Below are positions 9,634 to 18,318 of a DNA stretch of 64,000 bases, piece after piece. Under the pieces are notes generated by a model. That model saw only the letters and a program-made list of their open reading frames with translations, did not search any database and was not told where the DNA came from. The stretch lies in NCBI RefSeq assembly GCF_034424315.1, contig NZ_CP139972.1, positions 6,890,501 to 6,954,500 on the forward strand, given 5' to 3'. This stretch comes from Chitinophaga sancti (lineage in GTDB: Bacteria; Bacteroidota; Bacteroidia; Chitinophagales; Chitinophagaceae). Numbering within the stretch: position 1 is the stretch's first letter; each line of letters starts with the position of its first letter. The position numbers and the translations under genes were made by a program.

Positions 9634-10007
9634 TCTACGGCTTAGGTACAGATATCGTTGATGTGGCACGCATAGGCGCCAAAATAGCCAAAGGAAACGG
9701 CTTCAGGGAGCTTGTGTTTACCCCTCACGAGATTGCGTACTGTGAGCAGCAGGTACATAGCGAGGAGCACTATGCTGTCCGATTTGCAGCGAAGGAAGCC
9801 CTGTTAAAAGCACTGGGCACCGGTTTCATGCACGGCGACATACTTTTTAATGAAATAGAGATTACCCATGATGCTAAGGGCAAACCCTTACTACAGCTCA
9901 TAGGCAATGCCAGCTCCCGCTACGAACAGTTACAGATCAAACAGATTTTGGTTTCATTGTCACATATCAATACCACAGCGGTAGCGACAGTGATCATTGA
10001 AATCTGA
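9630..10007 (+). CDS. acpS: Holo-[acyl-carrier-protein] synthase
   Basis: The 125-residue protein matches AcpS in length and motifs: 'GLGTDIVDVARI' at the N-terminus, with the magnesium-binding Asp8, and 'RFAAKEALLKALG' with the second metal ligand Glu. It transfers the 4'-phosphopantetheine arm of CoA to the Ser of acyl carrier proteins, turning them into active holo-ACPs. Its place inside the pigment operon suggests that it mainly serves the dedicated ACPs of this pathway, though it could also be the only AcpS of the cell. Translation is coupled to the upstream gene through an ATGA overlap, and a 12-nt gap separates it from the ligase gene. Confidence 0.92.
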   Translation: MIYGLGTDIVDVARIGAKIAKGNGFRELVFTPHEIAYCEQQVHSEEHYAVRFAAKEALLKALGTGFMHGDILFNEIEITHDAKGKPLLQLIGNASSRYEQLQIKQILVSLSHINTTAVATVIIEI

Positions 10008-10019
10008 AAACCTGATACC

Positions 10020-11312
10020 ATGTATATACCCACCATAGAATTGCAGCCCTCTTCTTCCATCAGGGCATTTCAGGAAAAAGAAGTCCTTCACCTGCTGGGC
10101 TACCTGCGGGAGTTCTCACCTTTTTACAGAAATTGGTTTGCCGAACACGGCGTACATCCTTCTGACGTGAAATCGCTGGATGATCTCTGGCGTATTCCAC
10201 CAGTCACGAAGGAGCATCTGCAACAGCAGAACTGGGAATTCCTGTGCGTGGACAAGCGTAAGATCGCTGAATATACAACTACCTCCGGCACCCTCGGCAG
10301 ACCTGTGATCATTGCACTGACACAGAAAGACCAGGACCGCCTGGCTTACAATGAATACATTTCTTTTTGCTGTGCAGATGGTACGGAGAATGATACCTAC
10401 CAGCTGATGCTCACGCTGGACAGGCAGTTTATGGCCGGGATGGCTTATTATAATGGTATCCGCAAACTAGGTGCTGGCGTGCTGCGTGTAGGCCCGGGAG
10501 TACCTTCACTGCAATGGGAGAATATACAGCGTATACAGCCTACTACTATTGTAGCAGTGCCTTCATTTATCGTGAAACTGATCGCATTTGCGAAGGAACA
10601 TAACATTGATATCAACGCTTCTTCAGTGAAGAAGGCTGTATGTATAGGGGAGAATATCCGTAGTGCGGATTTCACCTACAATGTATTGGGTAAGAAGATC
10701 ACGGAGCAATGGGATATCAAGCTCTATTCAACTTATGCCAGTACAGAAATGCAAACGGCATTCACGGAGTGTAATGCAGGTCATGGTGGACATCATCATC
10801 CTGAATTACTGTATGTTGAATTGCTGGATGATAATAATCAACCCGTAGGCCCGGGACAGGATGGCGAAGTGACGATTACGACACTGGGTGTGGAAGGCAT
10901 GCCCTTACTGAGGTACAAGACCGGGGACATCTGCCGTTACTTTGAAGAACCTTGTTCCTGTGGTCGTCATTCAAAGCGTTTATCGCCGGTGATAGGCCGT
11001 CGTAAGCAGATGATCAAATACAAGGGAACAACCCTGTATCCACCGGCACTCTTTGACCTGCTGAACGATATGGAAGAAGTGAAAGAGTTTGTAGTAGAAG
11101 TATTCTCCAACGAAATAGGCACAGACGAAATCCTGCTGCACCTTTGGCCGGTGCAGGAATCAGAAGAAATAGACAGAAAGATCCGTTCTTATCTGCAGGC
11201 GAAACTGAGAGTGATCCCCCAGATCAGGTATGTAGGGCAGGCGGAGATCATGAAGATGCTGATGCCGGAAGGCGTACGTAAACCACTGAAATTTGTGGAT
11301 AAGCGCAGCTAG
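10020..11312 (+). CDS. PaaK-like AMP-forming ligase of the flexirubin cluster
   Basis: This 430-residue member of the adenylate-forming superfamily resembles phenylacetate-CoA ligase. It has the phosphate-binding loop 'TTSGTLGRPVI', the adenine-side motif 'YSTYASTEMQ', 'LLRYKTGDIC', and a cysteine cluster 'CSCGRHS' before 'IGRRKQMIKYKG', where the C-terminal lid begins. It would activate an aromatic or fatty acid as an acyl-adenylate and load it on CoA or an ACP. In an aryl-polyene pathway the natural guess is the 4-hydroxycinnamate-type starter, but the substrate is inference. It is the last gene of the operon visible here and ends in a 4-nt convergent overlap (CTAG) with the DUF6702 gene, without a terminator hairpin. 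Confidence 0.82.
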   Translation: MYIPTIELQPSSSIRAFQEKEVLHLLGYLREFSPFYRNWFAEHGVHPSDVKSLDDLWRIPPVTKEHLQQQNWEFLCVDKRKIAEYTTTSGTLGRPVIIALTQKDQDRLAYNEYISFCCADGTENDTYQLMLTLDRQFMAGMAYYNGIRKLGAGVLRVGPGVPSLQWENIQRIQPTTIVAVPSFIVKLIAFAKEHNIDINASSVKKAVCIGENIRSADFTYNVLGKKITEQWDIKLYSTYASTEMQTAFTECNAGHGGHHHPELLYVELLDDNNQPVGPGQDGEVTITTLGVEGMPLLRYKTGDICRYFEEPCSCGRHSKRLSPVIGRRKQMIKYKGTTLYPPALFDLLNDMEEVKEFVVEVFSNEIGTDEILLHLWPVQESEEIDRKIRSYLQAKLRVIPQIRYVGQAEIMKMLMPEGVRKPLKFVDKRS

Positions 11313-11794
11313 AAACTTACGGAGACAGTGGCTTTTGGATTATCCAGTTTATTGCTCTTTCTCACACCATCCCTGATCACATGTATCATGTTGATCTGGT
11401 TAGGATGTTCGCCGTACAGGATATCGTCTTTAACTTTCACCTGTTTAAAGGGCGTCGCATTCTGGGCTACGAGAAAGCACCAGGCTGCCTCTTCTTCAAT
11501 TTTATAGCCCAGGTAGGTCAGTTTAATCAATTTGCCATCTACATTTACAACCAGGTGCCGGTTGATGTAACCGGCTATGAGGCTATCCATCCGGGCCTTA
11601 TTGGCAGGATGGATAATGTCCAGGGGGAGTTTAGACTCCTTTTTCAGTACATTCTCCAGGTCGTCGGCAAAGATCCGGCAGCTGACCTGGATCTCGTTTT
11701 TAGCTTTTATGTGCTCGATTTCTGTGACACTCACATAGAATGGGTGAAAGGCGAAAAAAGCTGGCAATAACCATTTATATAATATTAAACCCAC
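11309..11794 (-). CDS. DUF6702 family protein with N-terminal hydrophobic segment
   Basis: The 161-residue protein has a short hydrophobic N-terminus ('LILYKWLLPAFFAFHPFYV') and the pattern 'HPFYVSVTEI-HxxxxxxIQVSCRIFADDLE', which I recognise as the DUF6702 family, common next to HupE-like and M1 peptidase genes in Bacteroidota. The function is unknown. The start must be the GTG at 11794-11792, because there is an in-frame stop 8 codons upstream and no ATG before residue 69. It converges on the ligase gene with a 4-nt overlap and diverges from the HupE-like gene, sharing a 60-nt promoter region with it. Confidence 0.68.
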   Translation of the reverse strand: MGLILYKWLLPAFFAFHPFYVSVTEIEHIKAKNEIQVSCRIFADDLENVLKKESKLPLDIIHPANKARMDSLIAGYINRHLVVNVDGKLIKLTYLGYKIEEEAAWCFLVAQNATPFKQVKVKDDILYGEHPNQINMIHVIRDGVRKSNKLDNPKATVSVSF

Positions 11795-11839
11795 TTGCCT
11801 AAAAAATTTTAAATATTAGCAGTAACCTTGTATAATTAC

Positions 11840-11847
11840 CAAAAATA
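11840..11847 (-). promoter_or_regulatory. Candidate -7 box for the DUF6702 gene
   Basis: Read on the minus strand this is TATTTTTG, an exact match to the Bacteroidota -7 consensus TAnnTTTG, 46 nt before the GTG start. No clear TTTG -33 box is seen at the right distance, so the call is weak. Confidence 0.3.
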
Positions 11848-11854
11848 GGAAATT

Positions 11855-12448
11855 GTGAGCACCGAATTCGGGATGTATTTTCAAATGGGCTGGCAGCATA
11901 TAATTGCCTGGGATGGCTACGATCACATCCTGTTTATCATGGCCTTATCCGCAATTTATATGCTCCGGGACTGGAGAAAGGTTCTCGTACTCGTCACCGC
12001 CTTTACCATTGGTCATGCAGTTACACTGGCGCTGAGCCTCACAAACGTCGTCTATGTTCAAAGCAGTCTGATAGAACTGCTCATACCAATTACTATCTGG
12101 ATAACCGCTCTTTTCAACATGTTTAAAAAAGAGCTGTCACCACAAAAAGTCCAACTGAACTATTTGTTCGCATTGTTTTTCGGCCTCGTGCATGGTATGG
12201 CTTTCTCCGCATACCTGAAGAGTTTGATCGGAACCCGGGAAAACATTCTGCAACCCTTATTAGCCTTCAATCTCGGGCTGGAAGCAGGACAGATGGTGGT
12301 CGTGGCAGGGGTATTATTACTGGCCGGAATCATTGTAAATGTTACAGGTGTAAAGCGCAGGGATTGGAATATTTACCTCTCTGCAGCCATTTTTGGGATC
12401 GCTGTCCTGATAACCATTGAGAGATGTAAAGAATTTATAACAAAATAG
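11855..12448 (+). CDS. HupE/UreJ-family membrane protein
   Basis: The 197-residue protein is almost wholly membrane-embedded, with about six helices. It has the HupE/UreJ_2 hallmarks 'GWQHIIAWDGYDHILFI' near the N-terminus, 'FTIGHAVTLAL', and 'FGLVHGMAFS' in the middle. The conserved His and Asp residues in these segments are thought to bind or pass a metal ion, nickel in the better-studied HupE/UreJ proteins. No hydrogenase or urease gene lies nearby, so the metal and role here are open. GTG at 11855 is preferred, with AGGA eight bases upstream; ATG at 11873 is an alternative. The M1 peptidase gene follows after 31 nt in the same direction. Confidence 0.78.
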   Translation: MSTEFGMYFQMGWQHIIAWDGYDHILFIMALSAIYMLRDWRKVLVLVTAFTIGHAVTLALSLTNVVYVQSSLIELLIPITIWITALFNMFKKELSPQKVQLNYLFALFFGLVHGMAFSAYLKSLIGTRENILQPLLAFNLGLEAGQMVVVAGVLLLAGIIVNVTGVKRRDWNIYLSAAIFGIAVLITIERCKEFITK

Positions 12449-12479
12449 ACAGGGACAACCAACTGTCAGTAGATTTCTT

Positions 12480-14810
12480 ATGAGAAAAAAAGCAATCAAA
12501 TTGGCTCTGGCGGCTTGTTGCATCACCGCCGGGGCGAGCGCGCAATCCTTAGCACCTACCGGCTCTGACCATGGCAACAAGTTTGAGCAATTAGGTACCA
12601 TCCTCCAGACGCCCAACGAATACCGTTCCGCTTCCGGAGCGCCCGGTCCTAAGTATTGGCAACAAAGAGCCGATTACGACATCTCCGCGACCCTGGACGA
12701 TGACAAGCAAAAGCTGACGGGAAAGGAGACTGTTACCTATTTCAACAACTCTCCTGATCCGCTGACTTACATCTGGTTGCAACTGGATGAAAATGAGCAT
12801 AACCCTAAAAGTGACAATAACAGCTTTGACGGGAGCGCCATGAAATCCAAAATGACGATGAGGGATGTAAACCAGATCCTTGGCCCACGCCCTGGTTTCG
12901 GTACCAACATTGTAAAGATCACCGACGAAAACGGGAAGGATATTCCATATACCATCAACCAGACCATGCTGCGGATGGATCTGCCACAAACCCTGCAACC
13001 CGGTCAGAAATTAAGGTTCAAGGTAGAGTGGTGGTACAACATCTCCGATCGTACGATCGAAGGCGGTCGTGGCGGTTATGAGTACTTCGCTGAAGATAAA
13101 AACTACCTCTACACCATTACACAATGGTATCCCCGCCTGGCAGTGTATTCTGATTTCCAGGGCTGGCAGAACCATCAGTTTACCGGTCGTGGCGAGTTCG
13201 CCCTCACTTTTGGCAACTTCCATGTAAGCATGAATGTACCTGCTGACCACATCGTAGGTGCTACCGGCGAATGCCAGAACTACAAGGAAGTGCTGACAGG
13301 CGTACAATACCAGCGCTGGCAACAGGCACAAAGTGCAAAAGAGCCGCTGGAAATCGTGACACCTGATGAGATGAAGAATAACATGGCAAGTCATGCGACC
13401 GGCCGTAAAACATGGGTGTATAACGCTGAGAACGTACGTGACTTCGCACTGGTATCTTCCCGCAGACTGGTATGGGATGCGATGGCCACTAATGTGGAAG
13501 GGAAAAAAGTGATGGCCATGTCTTACTACGGTCCGGAAGCTTACCCGCTGTGGAAACGCTATTCTACCAAGGTAGTAGCCAATACCCTGAAAGTATATTC
13601 CAAACATACCATTCCATATCCTTACCCCGTAGCCATTTCTGTAGAAGCTGCCAATGGCATGGAATACCCGATGATCTGCTTTAACTATGGCCGTACTGAA
13701 AAAGACGGCACTTATTCCGAAGCCGTGAAGAATGGTATGATAGGTGTAATCACTCATGAAGTAGGTCACAACTTCTTCCCTATGATCGTGAACTCTGACG
13801 AAAGGCAGTGGACATGGATGGATGAAGGACTGAATACGTTCTGCCAGTTCCTCGCAGAACAGGAGTGGGATAACAACTTCCCTTCCAACCGTGGTCCGGC
13901 TTACAAGATAGCAGACTATATGCGGATGCCTAAGGATCAGCTGGAGCCTGTCATGACGAACTCTGAAAACATTGAGCAATTTGGTCCTAATGCATATGCA
14001 AAACCATGTACAGCGCTGAATATTCTGCGTGAAACTGTAATGGGCCGTGAACTGTTTGACTTTGCTTTCCGTGAATATGCACGTCGCTGGGCATTCAAAC
14101 ATCCTACACCGGCAGACTTTTTCCGTACAATGGAAGATGCATCTGCGGTGGACCTGGATTGGTTCTGGAGAGGATGGTTCTTTGGTATTGAACCAGTGGA
14201 TATCTCTATTGATAGCGTGAAAATGTTCCGCCTGGATACGAAGGATCCTCAGACAGCAAAGGCTGAAGCAAAAGCGAAATACGACCATAATGCAGACCAT
14301 ATCTCCCGCTCACGCAACAAAGCTGCAGGAATGAAATTCACCGCAGAGCAGGATACCGCGTTACAGGATTTCTATTATAAATGGAATCGCTTTAATGTAA
14401 ATGAAGAAGATAAGCAGGCATACGGCAATTTCTATGCAGGTCTGAGCCCTGAAGAGAAGAGATTGTATGAAAGCAAAAAGAACTTCTACCAGGTATCATT
14501 CAGCAATGTAGGCGGGCTGGTAATGCCGCTGATCATAGAGTGGACATATGCAGATGGTACAAAAGAAACAGATCGTATTTCGGCATATATCTGGAGGCAT
14601 GATGAAAACCATGTAACCAAGGTATTTGCAAAAGATAAAGAAGTGGTGTCTGTTAAACTGGATCCATTGAGAGAAACTGCTGATATTGATGAAGCAAATA
14701 ACAGCTGGCCAAGAGCGTTGACACCAACAAGGTTCGAATTGTTCCGTAGCGAGCAGGCAGCAAGAGGTTCTTCTACCGGAGGTAACCCCATGCAGCAGCA
14801 ACGTAAATAA
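12480..14810 (+). CDS. Secreted M1-family zinc metallopeptidase
   Basis: This 776-residue protein has a signal peptide (cleavage near 'GASAQ', residue 22) and an N-terminal beta domain of the aminopeptidase N type. It has the gluzincin zinc site 'HEVGHN' at 426-431 with the third ligand Glu449 in 'WMDEGLN'. M1 peptidases remove N-terminal residues from peptides, and the exopeptidase motif is expected as G-A/M-E-N; here 'NGMEYP' sits before the zinc site. The C-terminal 200 residues contain a charged alanine/lysine-rich stretch and a beta part. It lies just upstream of a SusCD pair, so periplasmic peptide processing linked to uptake is possible but unproven. A strong terminator follows. Confidence 0.88.
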   Translation: MRKKAIKLALAACCITAGASAQSLAPTGSDHGNKFEQLGTILQTPNEYRSASGAPGPKYWQQRADYDISATLDDDKQKLTGKETVTYFNNSPDPLTYIWLQLDENEHNPKSDNNSFDGSAMKSKMTMRDVNQILGPRPGFGTNIVKITDENGKDIPYTINQTMLRMDLPQTLQPGQKLRFKVEWWYNISDRTIEGGRGGYEYFAEDKNYLYTITQWYPRLAVYSDFQGWQNHQFTGRGEFALTFGNFHVSMNVPADHIVGATGECQNYKEVLTGVQYQRWQQAQSAKEPLEIVTPDEMKNNMASHATGRKTWVYNAENVRDFALVSSRRLVWDAMATNVEGKKVMAMSYYGPEAYPLWKRYSTKVVANTLKVYSKHTIPYPYPVAISVEAANGMEYPMICFNYGRTEKDGTYSEAVKNGMIGVITHEVGHNFFPMIVNSDERQWTWMDEGLNTFCQFLAEQEWDNNFPSNRGPAYKIADYMRMPKDQLEPVMTNSENIEQFGPNAYAKPCTALNILRETVMGRELFDFAFREYARRWAFKHPTPADFFRTMEDASAVDLDWFWRGWFFGIEPVDISIDSVKMFRLDTKDPQTAKAEAKAKYDHNADHISRSRNKAAGMKFTAEQDTALQDFYYKWNRFNVNEEDKQAYGNFYAGLSPEEKRLYESKKNFYQVSFSNVGGLVMPLIIEWTYADGTKETDRISAYIWRHDENHVTKVFAKDKEVVSVKLDPLRETADIDEANNSWPRALTPTRFELFRSEQAARGSSTGGNPMQQQRK

Positions 14811-14831
14811 TCTTTACATCGCTTAATAATG

Positions 14832-14866
14832 AAGCGCTTTTGCCCAGGAGGCAAAAGCGCTTTTTG
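14832..14866 (+). terminator. Rho-independent terminator after the M1 peptidase gene
   Basis: A 13-bp perfect stem (AAGCGCTTTTGCC at 14832-14844 with its complement at 14850-14862) closes a 5-nt loop and is followed by a T-rich run. It separates the peptidase gene from the SusC gene 190 nt downstream. Confidence 0.9.
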
Positions 14867-15051
14867 TTTAATCCCTTTTAGAAATACTTAACAATTAGTT
14901 AAGGTATACTAAACAAATTGTTAAAACTCCTTTTGGATATTTGCACCCATTATAGACCATAGGGATTGTAGAAGCTAGCCTAGCCGTTAAAAGAAGTCTT
15001 AAACATTTAAATCGCTTTATAGTAGTAATTCACATCAACTAAAAAACAGTT

Positions 15052-18000
15052 ATGCCAAAAAGATGTAACGCATTCGCAAGGATGTTAATGGTAATGCTAT
15101 TGCTGCCGTTTTCCTCCTTCGCGCAAAAACTAATTACCGGCCATGTACTGGCTAAATCAGACCAGACACCTATACCCAGTGCGAGGGTCATTGTAAAAGG
15201 CACAAAGAACGGAACAGTCACCAATGTAGATGGGAGTTTCTCAATCAAAGCTGAAAAAGGAAATGTATTATCGATCAATGGACTCGGGATTACTCCATCT
15301 GAATATACTATCAATGGCGAAGATATTACAATCGCTGTTGAAGCCAGCACCAAGGATCTCAACGAAGTAGTAGTAACAGCGACCGGGGTAAAGAAAGAAG
15401 TAAAACGCCTTGGATACGCTATCCAGGACGTAAAGGCCAATGACCTTACCCAGGCTCGTGAACCTAGTGTGCTCAACTCACTGAAAGGTAGCGTAGCAGG
15501 TCTCTCTATCAATATCACACCTGAAATAGGTCACTCTCCCAACGTGGTAATGCGTGGCGAAGGTAGCCCCATGTATGTAATAGATGGTGTACCTATGAGC
15601 TCTGATACCTACAACATCAACCCGGATGATATCGAAAGCTTTACCGTGTTGAAAGGCCCAAGTGCCTCAGCATTGTATGGTTTCAGAGGTAAATTTGGTG
15701 TGATCATCATCAATACCAAAAAAGGTACGAAGAACAAACGTGGATATACTGTTGATTTCAATAATAGTACACAATGGAATGGTGGCTTCATCGCACTGCC
15801 TAAATACCAGGATGATTATGGTGCTGGTGAATATGGTAAATATGCCTTTGGAGACGGTAAAGGTAGTGGTGTAAACGACTATGACTATGACATCTGGGGG
15901 CCAAAACTGGATGGCCGTATGCTGCCACAATATGATGGTGTGTATGATGCAAATACGACCTATACCACCAGCTTTGAAGATGGTACTTCCTTCCAGGGCC
16001 ACATTAAACCAACTGCATGGACAGCCCGTGGTAAAAACAACCTGAAACGCTTTCTGCAAACAGGGATCCTGAACAGCACCAGCATTGCGGTGAGTTCTTC
16101 TACTGAAAAGGCAGACCTGCGTTTTTCAATGGGCAACAGTTACCAGAAAGGAATCGTTCCCAATACACAATTAAACAACTTTAACGCTACTGCAAGCATC
16201 GGTTATAAATTTACAAAGCGATTCTCTATCAGCACTTATATTAACTACAGCCGCCAGTCTACTCCAAACATTCCGGATGTAAACTATGGTCCTAACAGTA
16301 TTATCTACAACATGATCTTGTGGGGTGGCGCTGACTGGAGCGTAGATGATATGCGTGATTACTGGCAGCCTGGTAAAGTAGGTATCCAGCAGAAATATGC
16401 TGAATACTATCGCTATAATAACCCATGGTTCATGAGCTACGAGTGGCTGAGAGGTCACTATGTAAACAACGTAAGTGGTTATGCCGCATTGAACTATAAT
16501 GTTAACCCCAATATCGACCTGACCTTACGTCCAAGCATAACAACTTACAATTTTACCAATACAGAAAAATTGCCTTACTCTGCTACTGTTTATGACAGGG
16601 CGGAGCACAAAGGGGATTACCGTGTGGATAACCGCTCCCTCTTCGAATCAAACGTAGAGTTCCAGGCTAAGTATCATAAAAATGCAATCCTCGGTTTCCT
16701 CGATGTGCAGGGTATGTTAGGTGGTAATGCCAGGACTTTCCGCTTTAATTCTGAGTTCACCACTACCAACTACCTGAACGTACCAGGTGTATATGCATTC
16801 TCTAACTCACTGAACTCTGTACAGGCTTCTTCTTACAACGCTGAAATGCTTGTACTGAGTGGCTATTATTCACTGGATCTGGGTTATAAATCTTATGTGA
16901 CGGCGAACATCACGGGTCGTTTCGATAAGTCTTCTACATTACCTGCACAGAACAATACCTATTTCTATCCTTCATTCAACCTCGCTACAGTTATATCTGA
17001 CTATGCAAAATTGCCTAAAGCGATTTCCTTCCTGAAACTGCGCGGATCATTTGCCAGCAGTAAAGCAGGTGGTACTAAAGGATTCTTCTCTCCAAATGTA
17101 TCTAACCTGGCAGGTGGTGGTTATGGTTATACTTACCTGTCTCCATACGATGGCCCTGAATATGCTTTCTCCCAGGTATATGGACTCAAGCCTTATTATA
17201 ATAACCAGAACAGTGCATCTTATACTGATATCCTGGTGGATAATGACATTAAGACTGATGAAAGAAAAGCTTACGAAGGTGGTCTGGATGTACGTTTCCT
17301 GGAAAACAGGTTAAGCCTGGATGTGACCCGTTATCGTTATACAGATGACCTGATCTTTAAAGGAAACGTATCAGAATCAACAGGATATTCACAGTTAACA
17401 AAGAACCAGGGCCGTACTCAGAATGATGGTTGGGAAATTACCCTGGGCGGTGCTCCCATTCGTAACAAAGAGGGTCTGAACTGGGATGTTAATGTAAACT
17501 GGTTCAGGTTCGTAAGGAAGTGGGTAGATAATCCAAGTGGTGACAACTGGGTACATAGTGGAACCCGTACAGACCTGGTATATGACAATGCATTTGTACG
17601 TACCTCAGATGGTAAAATGGTAATTGACAAGGCTTCAGGTTTGCTGCTGCGATATGCAGATCTGGGTGTGAATGCGAAGAAAGTATATGGTCACTCAGAT
17701 CCTGACTGGCAGTGGGGTATCACCAATACCTTTAGTTATAAGAGCTTCTCTTTCCGCTTCAGATTCGATGGTATGGTAGGTGGTGTGGTACACGACTACG
17801 TACGCCAGAAATCACTGCAGGGTGGCCGTCATATCGAAAGTACACAGGGTAAATTTGGAACAGCACGTCCGGATGATTCAAAAGGTGCTACCGGCTTCTC
17901 CTATGTGGGTGAGGGTGTAAACCTGACTGGTGGTACTATTCAGCTGGATCCTGTGACTGGTAGAATTACCAACGAAAAAGAACTGACTGTATCTCAGAAT

Positions 18001-18306
18001 ACAACCAAAACTTCTGTACAGCAGTATGTAACCAGGATGGCTTCTATCAATGACCTGGATAATATCAAAAAGACCTATGCTAAACTGAGAGAAGTAACCC
18101 TGACTTACAGGCTGCCATCCAATCTCTTTGGCAGTCATGCGGTATTCCAGAATGCTTCCCTGTCTGTAGTAGGTCGTAACCTCCTGTATTTCTTCCCTGG
18201 CCGCTACAAGGATATGGACGTAGACCAGTACACACAGGATAGCGGATCCGGTCTGCAAACGCCTACTACCCGCAGTTACGGTGTGAACCTGAATATTACC
18301 TTTTAA
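15052..18306 (+). CDS. SusC/RagA-family TonB-linked outer-membrane transporter (pair 1)
   Basis: The 1084-residue protein has a signal peptide ending 'SSFAQ', then a carboxypeptidase-regulatory-like domain (about 27-95), the TonB-box-like motif 'LNEVVVTATG' near 103, a plug domain with 'MYVIDGVP' and 'GPSASALYG', and a 22-strand barrel ending in 'NLNITF' with the terminal Phe needed for barrel insertion. It has no STN domain, so it should not signal to a FecR protein. SusC proteins import glycans or peptides bound by the SusD lid using TonB energy. The SusD gene follows after 12 nt. The substrate cannot be read from the sequence. Confidence 0.93.
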   Translation: MPKRCNAFARMLMVMLLLPFSSFAQKLITGHVLAKSDQTPIPSARVIVKGTKNGTVTNVDGSFSIKAEKGNVLSINGLGITPSEYTINGEDITIAVEASTKDLNEVVVTATGVKKEVKRLGYAIQDVKANDLTQAREPSVLNSLKGSVAGLSINITPEIGHSPNVVMRGEGSPMYVIDGVPMSSDTYNINPDDIESFTVLKGPSASALYGFRGKFGVIIINTKKGTKNKRGYTVDFNNSTQWNGGFIALPKYQDDYGAGEYGKYAFGDGKGSGVNDYDYDIWGPKLDGRMLPQYDGVYDANTTYTTSFEDGTSFQGHIKPTAWTARGKNNLKRFLQTGILNSTSIAVSSSTEKADLRFSMGNSYQKGIVPNTQLNNFNATASIGYKFTKRFSISTYINYSRQSTPNIPDVNYGPNSIIYNMILWGGADWSVDDMRDYWQPGKVGIQQKYAEYYRYNNPWFMSYEWLRGHYVNNVSGYAALNYNVNPNIDLTLRPSITTYNFTNTEKLPYSATVYDRAEHKGDYRVDNRSLFESNVEFQAKYHKNAILGFLDVQGMLGGNARTFRFNSEFTTTNYLNVPGVYAFSNSLNSVQASSYNAEMLVLSGYYSLDLGYKSYVTANITGRFDKSSTLPAQNNTYFYPSFNLATVISDYAKLPKAISFLKLRGSFASSKAGGTKGFFSPNVSNLAGGGYGYTYLSPYDGPEYAFSQVYGLKPYYNNQNSASYTDILVDNDIKTDERKAYEGGLDVRFLENRLSLDVTRYRYTDDLIFKGNVSESTGYSQLTKNQGRTQNDGWEITLGGAPIRNKEGLNWDVNVNWFRFVRKWVDNPSGDNWVHSGTRTDLVYDNAFVRTSDGKMVIDKASGLLLRYADLGVNAKKVYGHSDPDWQWGITNTFSYKSFSFRFRFDGMVGGVVHDYVRQKSLQGGRHIESTQGKFGTARPDDSKGATGFSYVGEGVNLTGGTIQLDPVTGRITNEKELTVSQNTTKTSVQQYVTRMASINDLDNIKKTYAKLREVTLTYRLPSNLFGSHAVFQNASLSVVGRNLLYFFPGRYKDMDVDQYTQDSGSGLQTPTTRSYGVNLNITF

Positions 18307-18318
18307 TACCCGAACACA

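Noticed and set aside
12480..14810. Possible assignment of the M1 peptidase and DUF6702/HupE genes to the flexirubin operon
   Set aside because: The DUF6702 gene is on the opposite strand and breaks the operon, and these three genes occur together without pigment genes in other Bacteroidota as far as I recall.
14911..14943. TTG and GATATTTG considered as the promoter of SusC pair 1
   Set aside because: The -7 box has a mismatch at its first base and the spacer is only 15 nt, shorter than the 19-21 nt expected.
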